A stretch of DNA of 64,000 bases from Flavobacterium sp. K5-23 (GCF_023278045.1 NZ_CP056783.1:930001-994000), one strand, 5' to 3'. Positions 18,339 through 27,665 are shown, numbered from the stretch's first letter. Numbers and translations: made by a program. The notes: a model not told the origin generated them from the sequence alone.

Positions 18339-19040
18339 TTACTCTTTTTGTCTCACGGTGCGTTGTTCGATTCTCTTTTCGTATTGCTCTCCTTGAAATA
18401 TTCTTTGAACAAAAATTCCAGGAATATGTATTTGATTAGGGTCTAATGTTCCTGCTTCAACTAATTCTTCCACTTCTGCAACGGTGATTTTAGCTGCACC
18501 ACACATTGAAGGGTTGAAATTTCTTGCCGTACCTTTGAAAATCAAATTTCCTGCAGTATCTCCCTTCCAAGCTTTCACAATAGCAAAATCAGCTTTGAAA
18601 GCATGTTCCATTATGTGCATTTTTCCGTTGAATTCACGAACTTCTTTCCCTATTGCTACTTCAGTTCCATATCCAGCGGGTGTGAAAAAAGCGGGAATTC
18701 CTGCTTGAGCAGCACGACAACGTTCTGCTAAAGTTCCTTGAGGAATTAATTCAACATCGAGTTCTCCAGATAACATCTGACGTTCAAATTCAGCATTCTC
18801 CCCAACATAGGAAGAAATCATTTTCTTGATTTGCCTTTTATGTAACAACAATCCAAGACCAAAATCATCTACACCCGCATTATTAGAAATACAAGTAAGG
18901 TTATTGGTTTCCTTTTTTACAAGCTCTGCAATAGAGTTCTCTGGAATTCCGCACAATCCGAAACCGCCAAGCATAATGGTCATTCCGTTTTCAACTCCTT
19001 GAAGTGCTTCTTGAACGTTTTGAACTTTTTTGTTAATCAT
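18339..19040 (-). CDS. scoA: 3-oxoacid CoA-transferase subunit A
   Basis: A 233-residue alpha subunit partnering the scoB product. The glycine-rich [18 protein letters not shown] (about 21-40) and the central [14 protein letters not shown] are diagnostic. It is the first gene of the scoAB pair. The 138-bp spacing to scoB is unusually wide for this pair and is filled by repeat DNA. Confidence 0.95.
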   Translation of the reverse strand: MINKKVQNVQEALQGVENGMTIMLGGFGLCGIPENSIAELVKKETNNLTCISNNAGVDDFGLGLLLHKRQIKKMISSYVGENAEFERQMLSGELDVELIPQGTLAERCRAAQAGIPAFFTPAGYGTEVAIGKEVREFNGKMHIMEHAFKADFAIVKAWKGDTAGNLIFKGTARNFNPSMCGAAKITVAEVEELVEAGTLDPNQIHIPGIFVQRIFQGEQYEKRIEQRTVRQKE

Positions 19041-19133
19041 ATGTTTTTTTTTAAGCCAGACGACAGTTTTGTTTCACTGTATCAAAGTGATTTCTTCTGT
19101 ATCTGGTAATAGAATTTATAATGAAGCTATATT

Positions 19134-21440
19134 TTATAATTCAAATTCATCAGTATTCTGATCCAGTTCTGTTGAGTCTTTTGCAACAGCTCTATAACAG
19201 TCTACTTTTATGGATAGATTTGCCGGTCTTTCAAAGCCTTCTTTAGATACTTTTAAATTTTCATCGGCATAACAAAGTTTCATAAAATAAGCCCAAACTG
19301 GCAAGGCTGCTGTTGCTCCTTGACCATAAGTAATACTTTTAAATCGAGCTGAACGGTCTTCACAACCTACCCAAACCCCCGTTACTAAATTTGGAACCAT
19401 ACCCATAAACCAACCATCAGATTGGTTTTGTGTTGTACCCGTTTTACCGGCAATAGGATTTTTAAAAAGATAAGGATATCCTGTCCATCTGTTGTCACCG
19501 CTTCCTCCATCTTGTGTTCTTAGTCTGTTACCAGATCCACCTTCAGTAACTCCTTCCAATAATTTGATTACTGCAAAAGCAATATCTTTATTTAATACAT
19601 CGTGAGATTCAGGAATAGGTTCGAATATTACTACACCACTTTTATCTTCTATTCGAGAAAGAAATTGAGGTTTAGTATACACACCTTGATTTGCAAATGT
19701 ACTATAGGCAGCAACCATATCTTCAACCGTTATTTCAACCGCTCCTAAAGCAATAGAAGGTTGATGTGGAATTTTAGATTTCACTCCTAATTTATGTGTT
19801 AACTCCACAACTGCTTCTGGACCTACTTTGTCCATCAATTTAGCAGATATGGTATTGATTGAATTAGCCAAAGCTTTTTTCAAAGTAACCATTCCGCGGT
19901 ATTTATTGTCAGAGTTTCTTGGTGTCCAACTTTCAGTAACGTGATGACGGCCTACTGGAATCGTAAATGGTGAATCAATAATTGAATCGCAAGGAGACAT
20001 ATTTAATTGTTCAATAGCGGTGGCGTATACAAAAGGTTTAAATGTAGAACCTACTTGTCTTGCCCCTTGAGCTACGTGATCGTACTGAAAATATTTGTAA
20101 TTTATTCCTCCAACCCAGGCTTTTATGTTTCCTGTTTGTGGCTCCATTGCCATAAGACCTGACTGTAAAAAATGTTTGTAATAACGTATTGAGTCAATTG
20201 GCGTCATTATCGTGTCTTTTTCTCCTTTCCAGGTAAAGACAGTCATTTTTGCTTTTTCACTAAATGATTTTATAATTTCTTCTTCACTTTTGTCCATAGA
20301 TTTTAAAACGGCCCACCTGTTAGAAGTTTTCATGGCTTGGGTTAAAATTCTTTGTGTTTCAGCATCAGATATGTTTACAAAAGGAGCGTTTTTATTGTTT
20401 TTTGATTGAATAAAAAACTCTTCTTGAAGATTTGCCATATGGGCAGAAACCGCTTTTTCTGCATGCAATTGCATTCTGGAATCGATAGTGGTGTAGATTT
20501 TTAACCCGTCTTTATAGATGTCGTAATCTGATCCGTCCGGTTTCTTGTTTTCATCTACCCATTTCTTCATGTAATCACGTAAATACTCTCTAAAATAAGT
20601 CGCTGAACCTTCACGGTGGCTTTCTAATTTAAAATGTAAAGTGATAGGTAAACTTTGAAGTTGTAATTTTTGTTCTTTGGTAATCATGCGTCCTTTCTCC
20701 ATTTGCGCAAGCACCACATTTCTACGATTCTTTACTCCCTGAGGGTTTCTTACCGGGTTGTACAAACCAGAGTTTTTAAACATTCCCACTAATATAGCCG
20801 ATTCGTCTATTGTTAAATCCTTTGGGCTTTTCGAAAAATAAGTTTGTGCTGCAGAGCTCACTCCTACGGAGTAATTCCCGAAGTCATACACATTGCAATA
20901 CATGGCCAAAATTTCATTTTTGGTGTATTGTCTTTCCAGTCGAATGGCAATAATCCATTCTTTTGCTTTTTGTACAATTCTAAAAGGTAAAAATTTAGAA
21001 CCTTCTCCGTGAAACAATTGTTTGGCTAATTGTTGGGTTAAAGTACTCGCTCCTCCGCTGGTTCCAAGGCTTAACATAGCTCTCAAGGTTCCTCTACCGT
21101 CGATTCCGGAATGTTCGTAAAAACGCTCGTCTTCGGTTGCAATTAATGCCTGAACTAGATTTTTAGGCAAATCAGAATACTTCAGTTGAGAACGGTTTTT
21201 TTGGAAATATTTACCAATTACCACACCGTCAGCCGAGATGATTTCGGTAGCTAAATTAGAGTCAGGATTTTCTAGGTCTTCAAAAGAAGGCATAGAACCA
21301 AAGATTCCCCAAGATGCAAATACGAAAAAGAGAACTAGAGCTCCAAGTCCAAAAAAGAAAAGTTTCCAAAATTTCTTTGAGTAATATTTAATGTCTTTTT
21401 CTACAGCTTTCATCTGATTGTTTTTTTTATTAGTAGCCAT
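19134..21440 (-). CDS. pbpA1: Penicillin-binding protein 1A
   Basis: A 768-residue bifunctional class A PBP that polymerises and cross-links peptidoglycan. After one membrane helix (about 28-48), the transglycosylase domain has ATEDERFYEHSGIDGRGTLRA and TLTQQLAKQLF. The transpeptidase domain has the serine motif GSTFKPF, the SxN motif SIN and KTGTTQNQSDGWFMG. All catalytic motifs are present. It begins 2 bp after gldH, and gldH overlaps ricT, so the three form an operon ricT-gldH-PBP1A. The gene symbol is tentative. Confidence 0.94.
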   Translation of the reverse strand: MATNKKNNQMKAVEKDIKYYSKKFWKLFFFGLGALVLFFVFASWGIFGSMPSFEDLENPDSNLATEIISADGVVIGKYFQKNRSQLKYSDLPKNLVQALIATEDERFYEHSGIDGRGTLRAMLSLGTSGGASTLTQQLAKQLFHGEGSKFLPFRIVQKAKEWIIAIRLERQYTKNEILAMYCNVYDFGNYSVGVSSAAQTYFSKSPKDLTIDESAILVGMFKNSGLYNPVRNPQGVKNRRNVVLAQMEKGRMITKEQKLQLQSLPITLHFKLESHREGSATYFREYLRDYMKKWVDENKKPDGSDYDIYKDGLKIYTTIDSRMQLHAEKAVSAHMANLQEEFFIQSKNNKNAPFVNISDAETQRILTQAMKTSNRWAVLKSMDKSEEEIIKSFSEKAKMTVFTWKGEKDTIMTPIDSIRYYKHFLQSGLMAMEPQTGNIKAWVGGINYKYFQYDHVAQGARQVGSTFKPFVYATAIEQLNMSPCDSIIDSPFTIPVGRHHVTESWTPRNSDNKYRGMVTLKKALANSINTISAKLMDKVGPEAVVELTHKLGVKSKIPHQPSIALGAVEITVEDMVAAYSTFANQGVYTKPQFLSRIEDKSGVVIFEPIPESHDVLNKDIAFAVIKLLEGVTEGGSGNRLRTQDGGSGDNRWTGYPYLFKNPIAGKTGTTQNQSDGWFMGMVPNLVTGVWVGCEDRSARFKSITYGQGATAALPVWAYFMKLCYADENLKVSKEGFERPANLSIKVDCYRAVAKDSTELDQNTDEFEL

Positions 21441-21442
21441 AA

Positions 21443-21931
21443 CTATTTATCCAATTCTTTTTTTTCTATCCTAAAACCTATTTCCGTAATTCCGTCCAAA
21501 AGCTTGACGCCAGGAACCTTTCCAGTTTCTCTGACAGCCTGTTTTATATGGACTTTATGCTTGCCTTTTAATTTTATGTTCTCTTTGTAAAAAAGTTTGC
21601 TTTCTTTAATGTCAGAAAAGCCGTTGCCTAATAAACTACCGTCAGGATTTGCCATTTGGTATTCTAAGGTGTCCACTTTCGTGAAACCATTTGGTTTTTC
21701 AATAGCAACTATCAAAAACAAATTGTTAAAAGGGTAATTGTTATTGTCTCTTAAATTGATAAACAAATCATATCCTTTTGTAGAATCCAATTCGGGCAAT
21801 TCGAAAGTGACAATACTGTCTTTGTGCCAGGCGCTTCCAACAGATTTATACTCGTCAAACACTCTTTTTTTATCACATGAGAAAAAAAGGACCACAACCA
21901 AAAGGAGTAAGGCGTTATTTCTTAGGCTCAT
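21443..21931 (-). CDS. gldH: Gliding motility lipoprotein GldH
   Basis: A 162-residue lipoprotein. The signal MSLRNNALLLLVVVLFFSC gives a lipid-modified Cys19 (FFSCDKKRVFDEYKSVG). The pattern W-x-K-D-S-I-V-T-F-E-L-P and the C-terminal FRIEKKELDK fit GldH, which in Flavobacterium johnsoniae is needed for gliding. Its molecular role is not clear. The start overlaps the ricT end by 17 bp, and PBP1A follows after 2 bp. Confidence 0.9.
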   Translation of the reverse strand: MSLRNNALLLLVVVLFFSCDKKRVFDEYKSVGSAWHKDSIVTFELPELDSTKGYDLFINLRDNNNYPFNNLFLIVAIEKPNGFTKVDTLEYQMANPDGSLLGNGFSDIKESKLFYKENIKLKGKHKVHIKQAVRETGKVPGVKLLDGITEIGFRIEKKELDK

Positions 21932-23312
21932 TTTTAGTAATAATTATTGGTTTTCTAGGTGCTGCAGGTTTGTTCTCCTCAGGATTTGTCTGATTCGTGT
22001 TTGCAGGTTTGCTGTTTGGGTTTTTGCTATTCCCTTGCTTTTTATTCCCTCCTTTATTTCCTGGTTTTTGATTCGGATTATTAAGAACAGCTTTGTTAGG
22101 AACTACTTTGTTTGCAGGATTATTAATTGCAGGGGCACTAATTGCAGGTTTGTTTTTGTTAGCAATTATTACATTTTCTCCAGCTTGTTTCGGTTTGTTG
22201 TTTGGTTTTTTCTTTTTCTTAGGTTGGTCAAAACGCGTTAAACTTTCTTGACCCATTGCATTATTAAAGTCTTTTTCTATTTCCTGAACGATTTCGATAG
22301 CGAAATCCTCTAAAGAGCTGACTTTAATTTTTAGCTTGTTTTGAGCCATTACCTCTTTTACTTTTTCAATACTCAATACATGCCAGTTAGCATAATTGTT
22401 AGTATAGGCAAACCACATTAAACCTTTGAAAATATCTTGTTTTTGACAAACAGCCTCTCCTTTTTCAGTAACTAATTTAGTGTCAAAATCAGGAAAATCT
22501 TTCAATGCATCCATATAAGTGTCTAACTCATAGTTCAAACAGCATTTTAATTTCCCGCATTGACCCGCTAATTTTTGCGGGTTTAAAGACAATTGTTGGT
22601 AACGTGCAGCCGAAGTGTTTACACTCCTGAAATCAGTTAACCAAGTAGAACAACACAATTCTCTACCACAAGAACCAATACCTCCTAAACGAGCCGCTTC
22701 CTGACGGAAACCAACTTGTTTCATCTCTACTCTTGTACTGAATTCTTTTGCGAAATCCTTGATTAAAAGTCTAAAATCGACTCTATCGTTAGCAGTGTAG
22801 TAAAAAGTAGCCTTAGATCCATCACCTTGAAATTCAATGTCAGATATTTTCATTTCCAGTTTTTGGGCAATTGCAAGTTCACGAGCTCTAACTTTCATCG
22901 GCTCTTCTTTGTCACGTGCCACTGACCAAATATCAATGTCTTTTTGGGATGCTTTTCTATAGATTTTTGGAACCTCATTACTAGTGTGATTAACTCCTTT
23001 TTTCTTCATTTGAATCTTTACCAGTTCCCCTGTTAAAGTTACAATTCCGATATCATGTCCTGGAGAAGCGACTGTCGCCACAATGTCTCCCATACTTAAA
23101 GTTAATTTCTCCGTATTGCGGTAAAACTCTTTTCTTCCATTCTTAAAACGAACTTCAACACAATCAAAGGGAGCTTCTCCAGTGGGTAAACTCATGTTTG
23201 AAAGCCAATCGAAAACAGTTAATTTATTGCAGCTATCGGTGCCGCAAGTCCCATTATTTTTACAACCCTTTGGTGCACCACCATCAGAAGTTGAACAACT
23301 TGTACATGCCAT
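21915..23312 (-). CDS. ricT: PSP1-domain protein RicT
   Basis: A 465-residue PSP1-family protein. The N-terminus is cysteine-rich (MACTSCSTSDGGAPKGCKN and further Cys). The PSP1 core (about 150-275) holds GIGSCGRELCCSTWL and LAGQCGKLKCCLNYELD. The homologue in Bacillus (RicT/YaaT) acts with RicA and RicF as an iron-sulfur complex affecting RNA processing. The last 100 residues are a low-complexity tail rich in Asn, Pro and Lys that is absent from short homologues. It is first in an operon with gldH and PBP1A, and its tail codons overlap the gldH start. Confidence 0.85.
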   Translation of the reverse strand: MACTSCSTSDGGAPKGCKNNGTCGTDSCNKLTVFDWLSNMSLPTGEAPFDCVEVRFKNGRKEFYRNTEKLTLSMGDIVATVASPGHDIGIVTLTGELVKIQMKKKGVNHTSNEVPKIYRKASQKDIDIWSVARDKEEPMKVRARELAIAQKLEMKISDIEFQGDGSKATFYYTANDRVDFRLLIKDFAKEFSTRVEMKQVGFRQEAARLGGIGSCGRELCCSTWLTDFRSVNTSAARYQQLSLNPQKLAGQCGKLKCCLNYELDTYMDALKDFPDFDTKLVTEKGEAVCQKQDIFKGLMWFAYTNNYANWHVLSIEKVKEVMAQNKLKIKVSSLEDFAIEIVQEIEKDFNNAMGQESLTRFDQPKKKKKPNNKPKQAGENVIIANKNKPAISAPAINNPANKVVPNKAVLNNPNQKPGNKGGNKKQGNSKNPNSKPANTNQTNPEENKPAAPRKPIIITKNEPKK

Positions 23313-23440
23313 AATTTTATATATAGTGTTGTGATAAACACAACTTATGTTCTTAAAACGATTAATGGGTAAAGATAGTATTTTTTAATTTTATGTTACA
23401 ACCTTTGAAAACACCTATTATTCATAAGATTTTATTAAAA

Positions 23441-23470
23441 AACCCATTAAAGCGAATGCCTTAATGGGTT
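23441..23470 (-). terminator. Terminator after the TrhO-family gene
   Basis: AACCCATTAA (23441-23450) and TTAATGGGTT (23461-23470) form a perfect 10-bp stem. On the minus strand a T-run follows, 28 bp after the stop of the gene at 23498. Confidence 0.8.
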
Positions 23471-23497
23471 GGTTTTGAGTTTTGATAATAAATATTT

Positions 23498-24874
23498 TTA
23501 TCCGATGACTTTGTATAATTTATCTGATAATCGAATTCTGAATGGTAATTTGAAAGTACAAGTATCTCCAGAAACCGCTTTTTCAGCAGGTACTTCATGG
23601 ACAAACATTTCTGAAACCACTAATTTTTGTTCTCCAGTAGTTTCTCCTTTGATCAAAATTGTGTCGCCAATGTTAAGTTCGTTTTCTTCAATCAAAAACT
23701 GACCTACACTTGGTTTTGGGAAAAAGTGAGTTCCTTTTCCAAGATATTGTTTTTTTATTTTAGGTTCTTTTTTCGCCAATGCTTTCGATTTTGTCAAATC
23801 ACTAAGATTTGGAACATTTGCCAATGGGTCTTGATTAGCATCTCTGTTTTTAAAAGTCAATACATCCGATTTTCCTTTTTTGAAAATCATATTGCCATTT
23901 TTGATACCTCTTCGAATAGTTTTTTGCTCTTCTTCCGGTAAATGAATCACTTCGATACAGGCTGTAGAACAACAACCTTGCATCGCTTGAGCGCATTTTT
24001 CACATTGGAGAAAAAGTAAATGGCAACCTTCGTTGATGCAATTGGTATGTACATCACACGCATCACCACATTGATGGCATTGGGACACGATGTCGTCTGT
24101 TATTCTTTCGCCTAAGCGGTGATCAAAGACAAAGTTTTTACCTATGAATTTACTCTCCAGATTTTCTTCCTTAATTTGTTTAGCATAATTAATTATACCT
24201 CCTTCTAGCTGGAATACATTCTTAAATCCTTGATGTTTAAAATAGGCAGATGCTTTTTCGCAACGAATTCCTCCGGTGCAATACATTACTAAATTTTTAT
24301 CTTCCTTAAAATCTTTTAATTGCTCATTGATAATAGGTAATGATTCCCGAAAAGTGTCCACATCAGGTGTAATGGCTCCTTTAAAATAGCCTATTTCACT
24401 TTCGTAATGATTTCTAAAATCTACTACAATGGTATTTGGGTTTTCTAAAATTTCATTGAATTCTTTTGCTTTCAGGTGAACCCCGATGTTTGTAACATCA
24501 AAAGTTTCATCATTTAATCCGTCAGCAACAATTTTATCACGCACTTTTACGGTCAATTTCAAGAAAGAATGGTCGTCATGTTCCACAGCCACATTCAAGC
24601 GAAGCCCTTTCATAAAATCGTAGGCTTCAATCGTGTCTTTAAAAGCATAGAAATTATCGGCAGGAAGGGATAATTGGGCATTAATCCCTTCGGTGGCTAC
24701 GTAAATTCGGCCTAAAACTTCGAGTGGGTTCCAAGCTAAGAATAATTCGTTTCTGAATTCTGTTGGATTTGGTAAATGCGCATAAGCATAGAAAGACAAA
24801 GTAAGTCTTTGTTTTCCGGCATCATCAATCATGATGGCTCTTTCTTCTGCGCTTAAAGTGTTATACAGTTGCAT
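23498..24874 (-). CDS. trhO: tRNA uridine(34) hydroxylase TrhO, C-terminally extended
   Basis: A 458-residue rhodanese-related protein. The N-terminal ferredoxin-like part holds LSFYAYAHLPNP and ATEGINAQLSLP. The rhodanese domain has the catalytic cysteine in VMYCTGGIRCEKASAYF. Next come a cysteine-rich block (SQCHQCGDACDVHTNC through CCSTAC) and then about 120 extra residues. TrhO makes 5-hydroxyuridine at the tRNA wobble position using O2. The final 70 residues (IGDTILIKGETTGEQKLV through LPFRIRLSDKLYKV) look like a small translation-factor-type beta-barrel, absent from the roughly 350-residue E. coli enzyme. It is a single gene with its own promoter and terminator. Confidence 0.88.
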   Translation of the reverse strand: MQLYNTLSAEERAIMIDDAGKQRLTLSFYAYAHLPNPTEFRNELFLAWNPLEVLGRIYVATEGINAQLSLPADNFYAFKDTIEAYDFMKGLRLNVAVEHDDHSFLKLTVKVRDKIVADGLNDETFDVTNIGVHLKAKEFNEILENPNTIVVDFRNHYESEIGYFKGAITPDVDTFRESLPIINEQLKDFKEDKNLVMYCTGGIRCEKASAYFKHQGFKNVFQLEGGIINYAKQIKEENLESKFIGKNFVFDHRLGERITDDIVSQCHQCGDACDVHTNCINEGCHLLFLQCEKCAQAMQGCCSTACIEVIHLPEEEQKTIRRGIKNGNMIFKKGKSDVLTFKNRDANQDPLANVPNLSDLTKSKALAKKEPKIKKQYLGKGTHFFPKPSVGQFLIEENELNIGDTILIKGETTGEQKLVVSEMFVHEVPAEKAVSGDTCTFKLPFRIRLSDKLYKVIG

Positions 24875-24909
24875 GCTATAAACGGTTTAAGTGTGAAAAA
24901 TTATTTTTG

Positions 24910-24917
24910 CAAAAGTA
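24910..24917 (-). promoter_or_regulatory. Promoter core TACTTTTG before trhO
   Basis: On the minus strand TACTTTTG matches TAnnTTTG and lies 35 bp upstream of the trhO start. A simple-sequence repeat array begins about 18 bp further upstream. Confidence 0.55.
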
Positions 24918-24934
24918 GGGAATTTTTTTAGAGC

Positions 24935-25040
24935 TTCAAAGTTGCAAAGGTTCAGAGTCGCAAAGGTTCAGAGTCGCAAAGTTGCAAAGTTGCAAAGTCG
25001 CAAAGTTGCAAATGTTCAGAGTTTCGAGTTTAAGAGTTTC
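24935..25040. repeat. Degenerate GTTGCAAA / GGTTCAGA repeat array
   Basis: About 105 bp are built from variants of GTTGCAAA, GTCGCAAA and GGTTCAGA. It sits in the 424-bp gap between the divergent genes trhO and the small outer-membrane protein, directly upstream of the trhO promoter core. Copies are imperfect. Confidence 0.75.
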
Positions 25041-25080
25041 AAAAATTGGAGTAAACCAGTTCCCGCCAATCCTTAATTTA

Positions 25081-25102
25081 ACTTAATTCCTTAATGGTTT
25101 AA
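25081..25102 (-). repeat. TTAACCATTAAG dispersed repeat (inverted)
   Basis: This 22-bp tract, ending CCTTAATGGTTTAA, reads on the minus strand as TTAAACCATTAAGGAATTAA. It matches the repeats at 5874, 6355 and 18222. Confidence 0.55.
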
Positions 25103-25130
25103 GTTATTTAGCCGTTCATTATGTTTTATG

Positions 25131-25185
25131 CCGTCCCGAAAAGTAGGTACTGAGATAAAAGGATGCTGTTTCCATCCGGGTATAA
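25131..25185 (+). repeat. REP-like hairpin element, copy 2 (degenerate)
   Basis: Only the right arm is well kept: AAAAGGATGCTGTTTCCATC with CGGGTATA, compared with AAAGGATGCCGCTTTTATCG in copy 1. The left arm is weak. Of the four copies this is the only one placed upstream of a gene rather than after one. Confidence 0.45.
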
Positions 25186-25298
25186 TTCTATCATATAAAA
25201 CAGAACGGGTTGTTTAATTCAAATAAAAGGTGTTACTTAGTTTAATGTTATGAAAATCAAATTGATAGAATGTTTTTATTTATTTAATCGAAGAATCT

Positions 25299-25769
25299 AT
25301 GAGAAGAATCTATTTTGTTATTTCGACCCTTTTGTTATCATCGGCTGCATTTTCTCAGGGAAATAGCGCTAATGGTGGTGACATAAAAAAGAATGCAGTT
25401 TCTTTTTCTATTTTAGGGACAACTCCAATAGTGGGTTTGACTTATGAAAGGATTTTATCAAACCACCTCAGTATAGAAGCGGGGATTGGACTTCCAAGTT
25501 TTGGTTTAGGAGTAAAGGTGTTTTTTAGTGAAATTAAAGAACAGAAAATGATGTTTAATACTGGATTAACTGCAACGTATGTTGATTTTGGTGACTCTTA
25601 TTTGTTTTCGGGAAATACTGTAATCCTCTATTTACCCATAGGACTTAGCTATTACGGAGTTAAAGGATTTAATTTTGGAATCGATTTAGGCCCAGCATTA
25701 AATACAGGTTATGAAGACGCAGCAATTATCATTCCTTATGGAGGTATTAAACTTGGAAAACGGTTTTAA
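25299..25769 (+). CDS. Small outer-membrane beta-barrel protein
   Basis: A 156-residue exported protein with signal peptide MRRIYFVISTLLLSSAAFSQ (cut before GNSANGG). The mature chain has alternating short strands (AVSFSILGTTPIVGLTYERIL, LSIEAGIGLPSFGLGVKVFF, GLTATYVDFG) and ends GGIKLGKRF with a C-terminal aromatic. That is the pattern of an eight-stranded outer-membrane barrel. No specific family was recognised. It converges with the lipoprotein gene at 25782. Confidence 0.7.
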   Translation: MRRIYFVISTLLLSSAAFSQGNSANGGDIKKNAVSFSILGTTPIVGLTYERILSNHLSIEAGIGLPSFGLGVKVFFSEIKEQKMMFNTGLTATYVDFGDSYLFSGNTVILYLPIGLSYYGVKGFNFGIDLGPALNTGYEDAAIIIPYGGIKLGKRF

Positions 25770-25781
25770 TTGAAACTCCTC

Positions 25782-26573
25782 TTACTTGTTGTTATTGATT
25801 ACGTTCTCAGTAAGTATTTGAGACACTTCTTTCAATTTTCCTTGTTCGTATAATTTTGGTAAATCCTTTAAAGGAGTTTCTAAAGCCGCTTCATAATTGA
25901 TATAATCCTGAAAAGTTACCCCATCAATTACCCTTGTGTTAAAAGCGCTTCTAAAACGTACCCCGCCTTCATTTACGCGATAATTATAAGCTAAATAATC
26001 AATCTTATGGGTTTGTTTATTTATCCAATAATGGAATTCATCATCAAAATCTTTACCTCCGCCTTCTTGACTAAAAGTTACTCCCACAACATCATACTTC
26101 TTTCCTTTAATTGTAATTTCTTCAATAAATTTCTTGTTTACTGAAACATCTTGAAGTTTATAGGGAAGTGTTGCAAAATAAATCACGGAATTTAGTGCTT
26201 CCGAAAATTTACCAATATCTTCTTTGCTTAAAGTTTGTAATTTATTGTTTATATACCTTTCAAAGGTTGCGTTGCTGATTTTATCTTTAATAAGGGAATC
26301 ATTCTTTTGTACCTCAGATGAGTATTCAAAATTTTGTCCGTTGTTTTGAAAACGATACTTTTTACCTCTAAAAACAAATGAATAATCAGCATTATTGTAT
26401 AAGTCACCTCCGTGAGCCACGATTGCTTTATTGACTAAAGAATCCGCTTTCGAGAATTGTTTTTCAGCTGTAATGGTATCAGATTTAATAGTTTCCTCCT
26501 GGCTGTCTTTTTTCTTATTACAAGAAAATACTACAGCAGCCAAAACACAAAAAGAGAGTATCGATTTTTTCAT
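25782..26573 (-). CDS. DUF6503-like lipoprotein
   Basis: A 263-residue lipoprotein with signal MKKSILSFCVLAAVVFSCNKKKDS (lipid-modified Cys18). The mature protein has VNKAIVAHGGDLYNNADYSFVFRGKKYRF (about 47-75) and a later FDDEFHYWINKQTHKIDYLAYNYRVNEGGVRFR block. This matches a Bacteroidota family of unknown function whose hallmark is the AHGG motif after the lipid anchor; assignment to DUF6503 is from general pattern. Its fold may resemble LolA/LolB-like lipoprotein carriers. No informative neighbours. Confidence 0.7.
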   Translation of the reverse strand: MKKSILSFCVLAAVVFSCNKKKDSQEETIKSDTITAEKQFSKADSLVNKAIVAHGGDLYNNADYSFVFRGKKYRFQNNGQNFEYSSEVQKNDSLIKDKISNATFERYINNKLQTLSKEDIGKFSEALNSVIYFATLPYKLQDVSVNKKFIEEITIKGKKYDVVGVTFSQEGGGKDFDDEFHYWINKQTHKIDYLAYNYRVNEGGVRFRSAFNTRVIDGVTFQDYINYEAALETPLKDLPKLYEQGKLKEVSQILTENVINNNK

Positions 26574-26763
26574 TTTTTAAAAGTATTACATTTTGTAAGG
26601 AACAAAAAGAACAAATGAGTTTTTATAAAAATTTTAACTATGCCTGCTTTATTACGCTGACTTATTGGTTTCTTTAGGTGTCAACTAATTGGTAGTGGGG
26701 CATAATGTAATTTTGCTCTAACGGTGGTAGTATCCTCGCGCACTCGGGTTTGCACAGACAGTT

Positions 26764-27459
26764 TTACAAGTCGTTTAATTCATTTATTTTATATAGTTTA
26801 AACTCAACGTCCATATCTTTAACATATTCTTCTATGGTTTGTTTAAATCCTGCTTCTTTTCGCCAACTATTTATTGAATCAACGTTTTTTATTGGCCATA
26901 AAAAGTAAATCCATTCGCCTTTTTTGTTAGCTTGTCCTTTTATTTGGGTGCCATAAATTTGCTCTATTCCCTTGTACATTAAATTCCGGTCCTCCATCAT
27001 AGCTAATGAAGTTTTAGCGAGATCTCCGTTTTTAGTTGCTTTTCTAATTAATGGAAGGTACTCATCGATTTTTTTAGAATGTTGGATTACATAAAATATG
27101 GCATTATTAGAAGTTTCACCGGCTATTGATTTACTGGGGTAGCCATATTTCTTGATAATACTTTCTACTGCCACTAAATTTGCACTATCAATTTCGCGTG
27201 TTAAGTTGTATTTTTTATTGCCTTCTAAATCTTTCTCAGAAATTTTCATTTCAGAAAGTAATTGCGCTTTTCTTTCTGCAGATATATTGCCATTTAATAT
27301 TTCTCGAATTCCTTGGTCTTTTAGTAAAATGGTTTCCAGTTTTTCTCTAAGTTTAACATTAATTTTATTTTGCCCAAAGTTGGCTTTATCCTTTTTATTT
27401 GCCACACAAGAGATAAAAACGATCGATAACATCAAATAAATTATTCTTAAATATTTCAT
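26764..27459 (-). CDS. DUF6624-like lipoprotein
   Basis: A 231-residue lipoprotein (MKYLRIIYLMLSIVFISCVANKK, lipid-modified Cys18). The second half has KYGYPSKSIAGETSNNAIFYVIQHS and LAMMEDRNLMYKGIEQIYGTQIKG, the core of the DUF6624 family, whose function is unknown. The family is common in Bacteroidota as exported or lipid-anchored proteins. The 190-bp gap downstream (26574-26763) contains a small GC-richer stretch near 26720-26755 but no gene that can be supported. Confidence 0.7.
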   Translation of the reverse strand: MKYLRIIYLMLSIVFISCVANKKDKANFGQNKINVKLREKLETILLKDQGIREILNGNISAERKAQLLSEMKISEKDLEGNKKYNLTREIDSANLVAVESIIKKYGYPSKSIAGETSNNAIFYVIQHSKKIDEYLPLIRKATKNGDLAKTSLAMMEDRNLMYKGIEQIYGTQIKGQANKKGEWIYFLWPIKNVDSINSWRKEAGFKQTIEEYVKDMDVEFKLYKINELNDL

Positions 27460-27533
27460 TTTTCAAATTGGTTACAACTAATTAACATTATCAAATATAT
27501 ACATCTTTTTTCGCTTTACTCCCCAAATGTTTT

Positions 27534-27611
27534 TAGCCCAGATGGGAACAGCACCCTTTTACTGGCTTCTTTAGCCAGGAAAAGATAGAGTGTACAGCTG
27601 GAAGTTGCTCC
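27534..27611 (-). repeat. REP-like hairpin element, copy 3
   Basis: Read on the minus strand it begins GGAGCAACTTCCAGCTGTAC, continues through an internal inverted repeat CTGGCTAAAGAAGCCAG, and ends GGTGCTGTTCCCATCTGGGC. It aligns with copies 1 and 4. It lies about 55 bp 3' of the minus-strand gene at 27666, again in the sense orientation of that gene. Confidence 0.6.
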
Positions 27612-27665
27612 AAATAAAAAAACCACGTGTAAACGTAGTTTTAGAGTAATTGTAACATTTATTTT

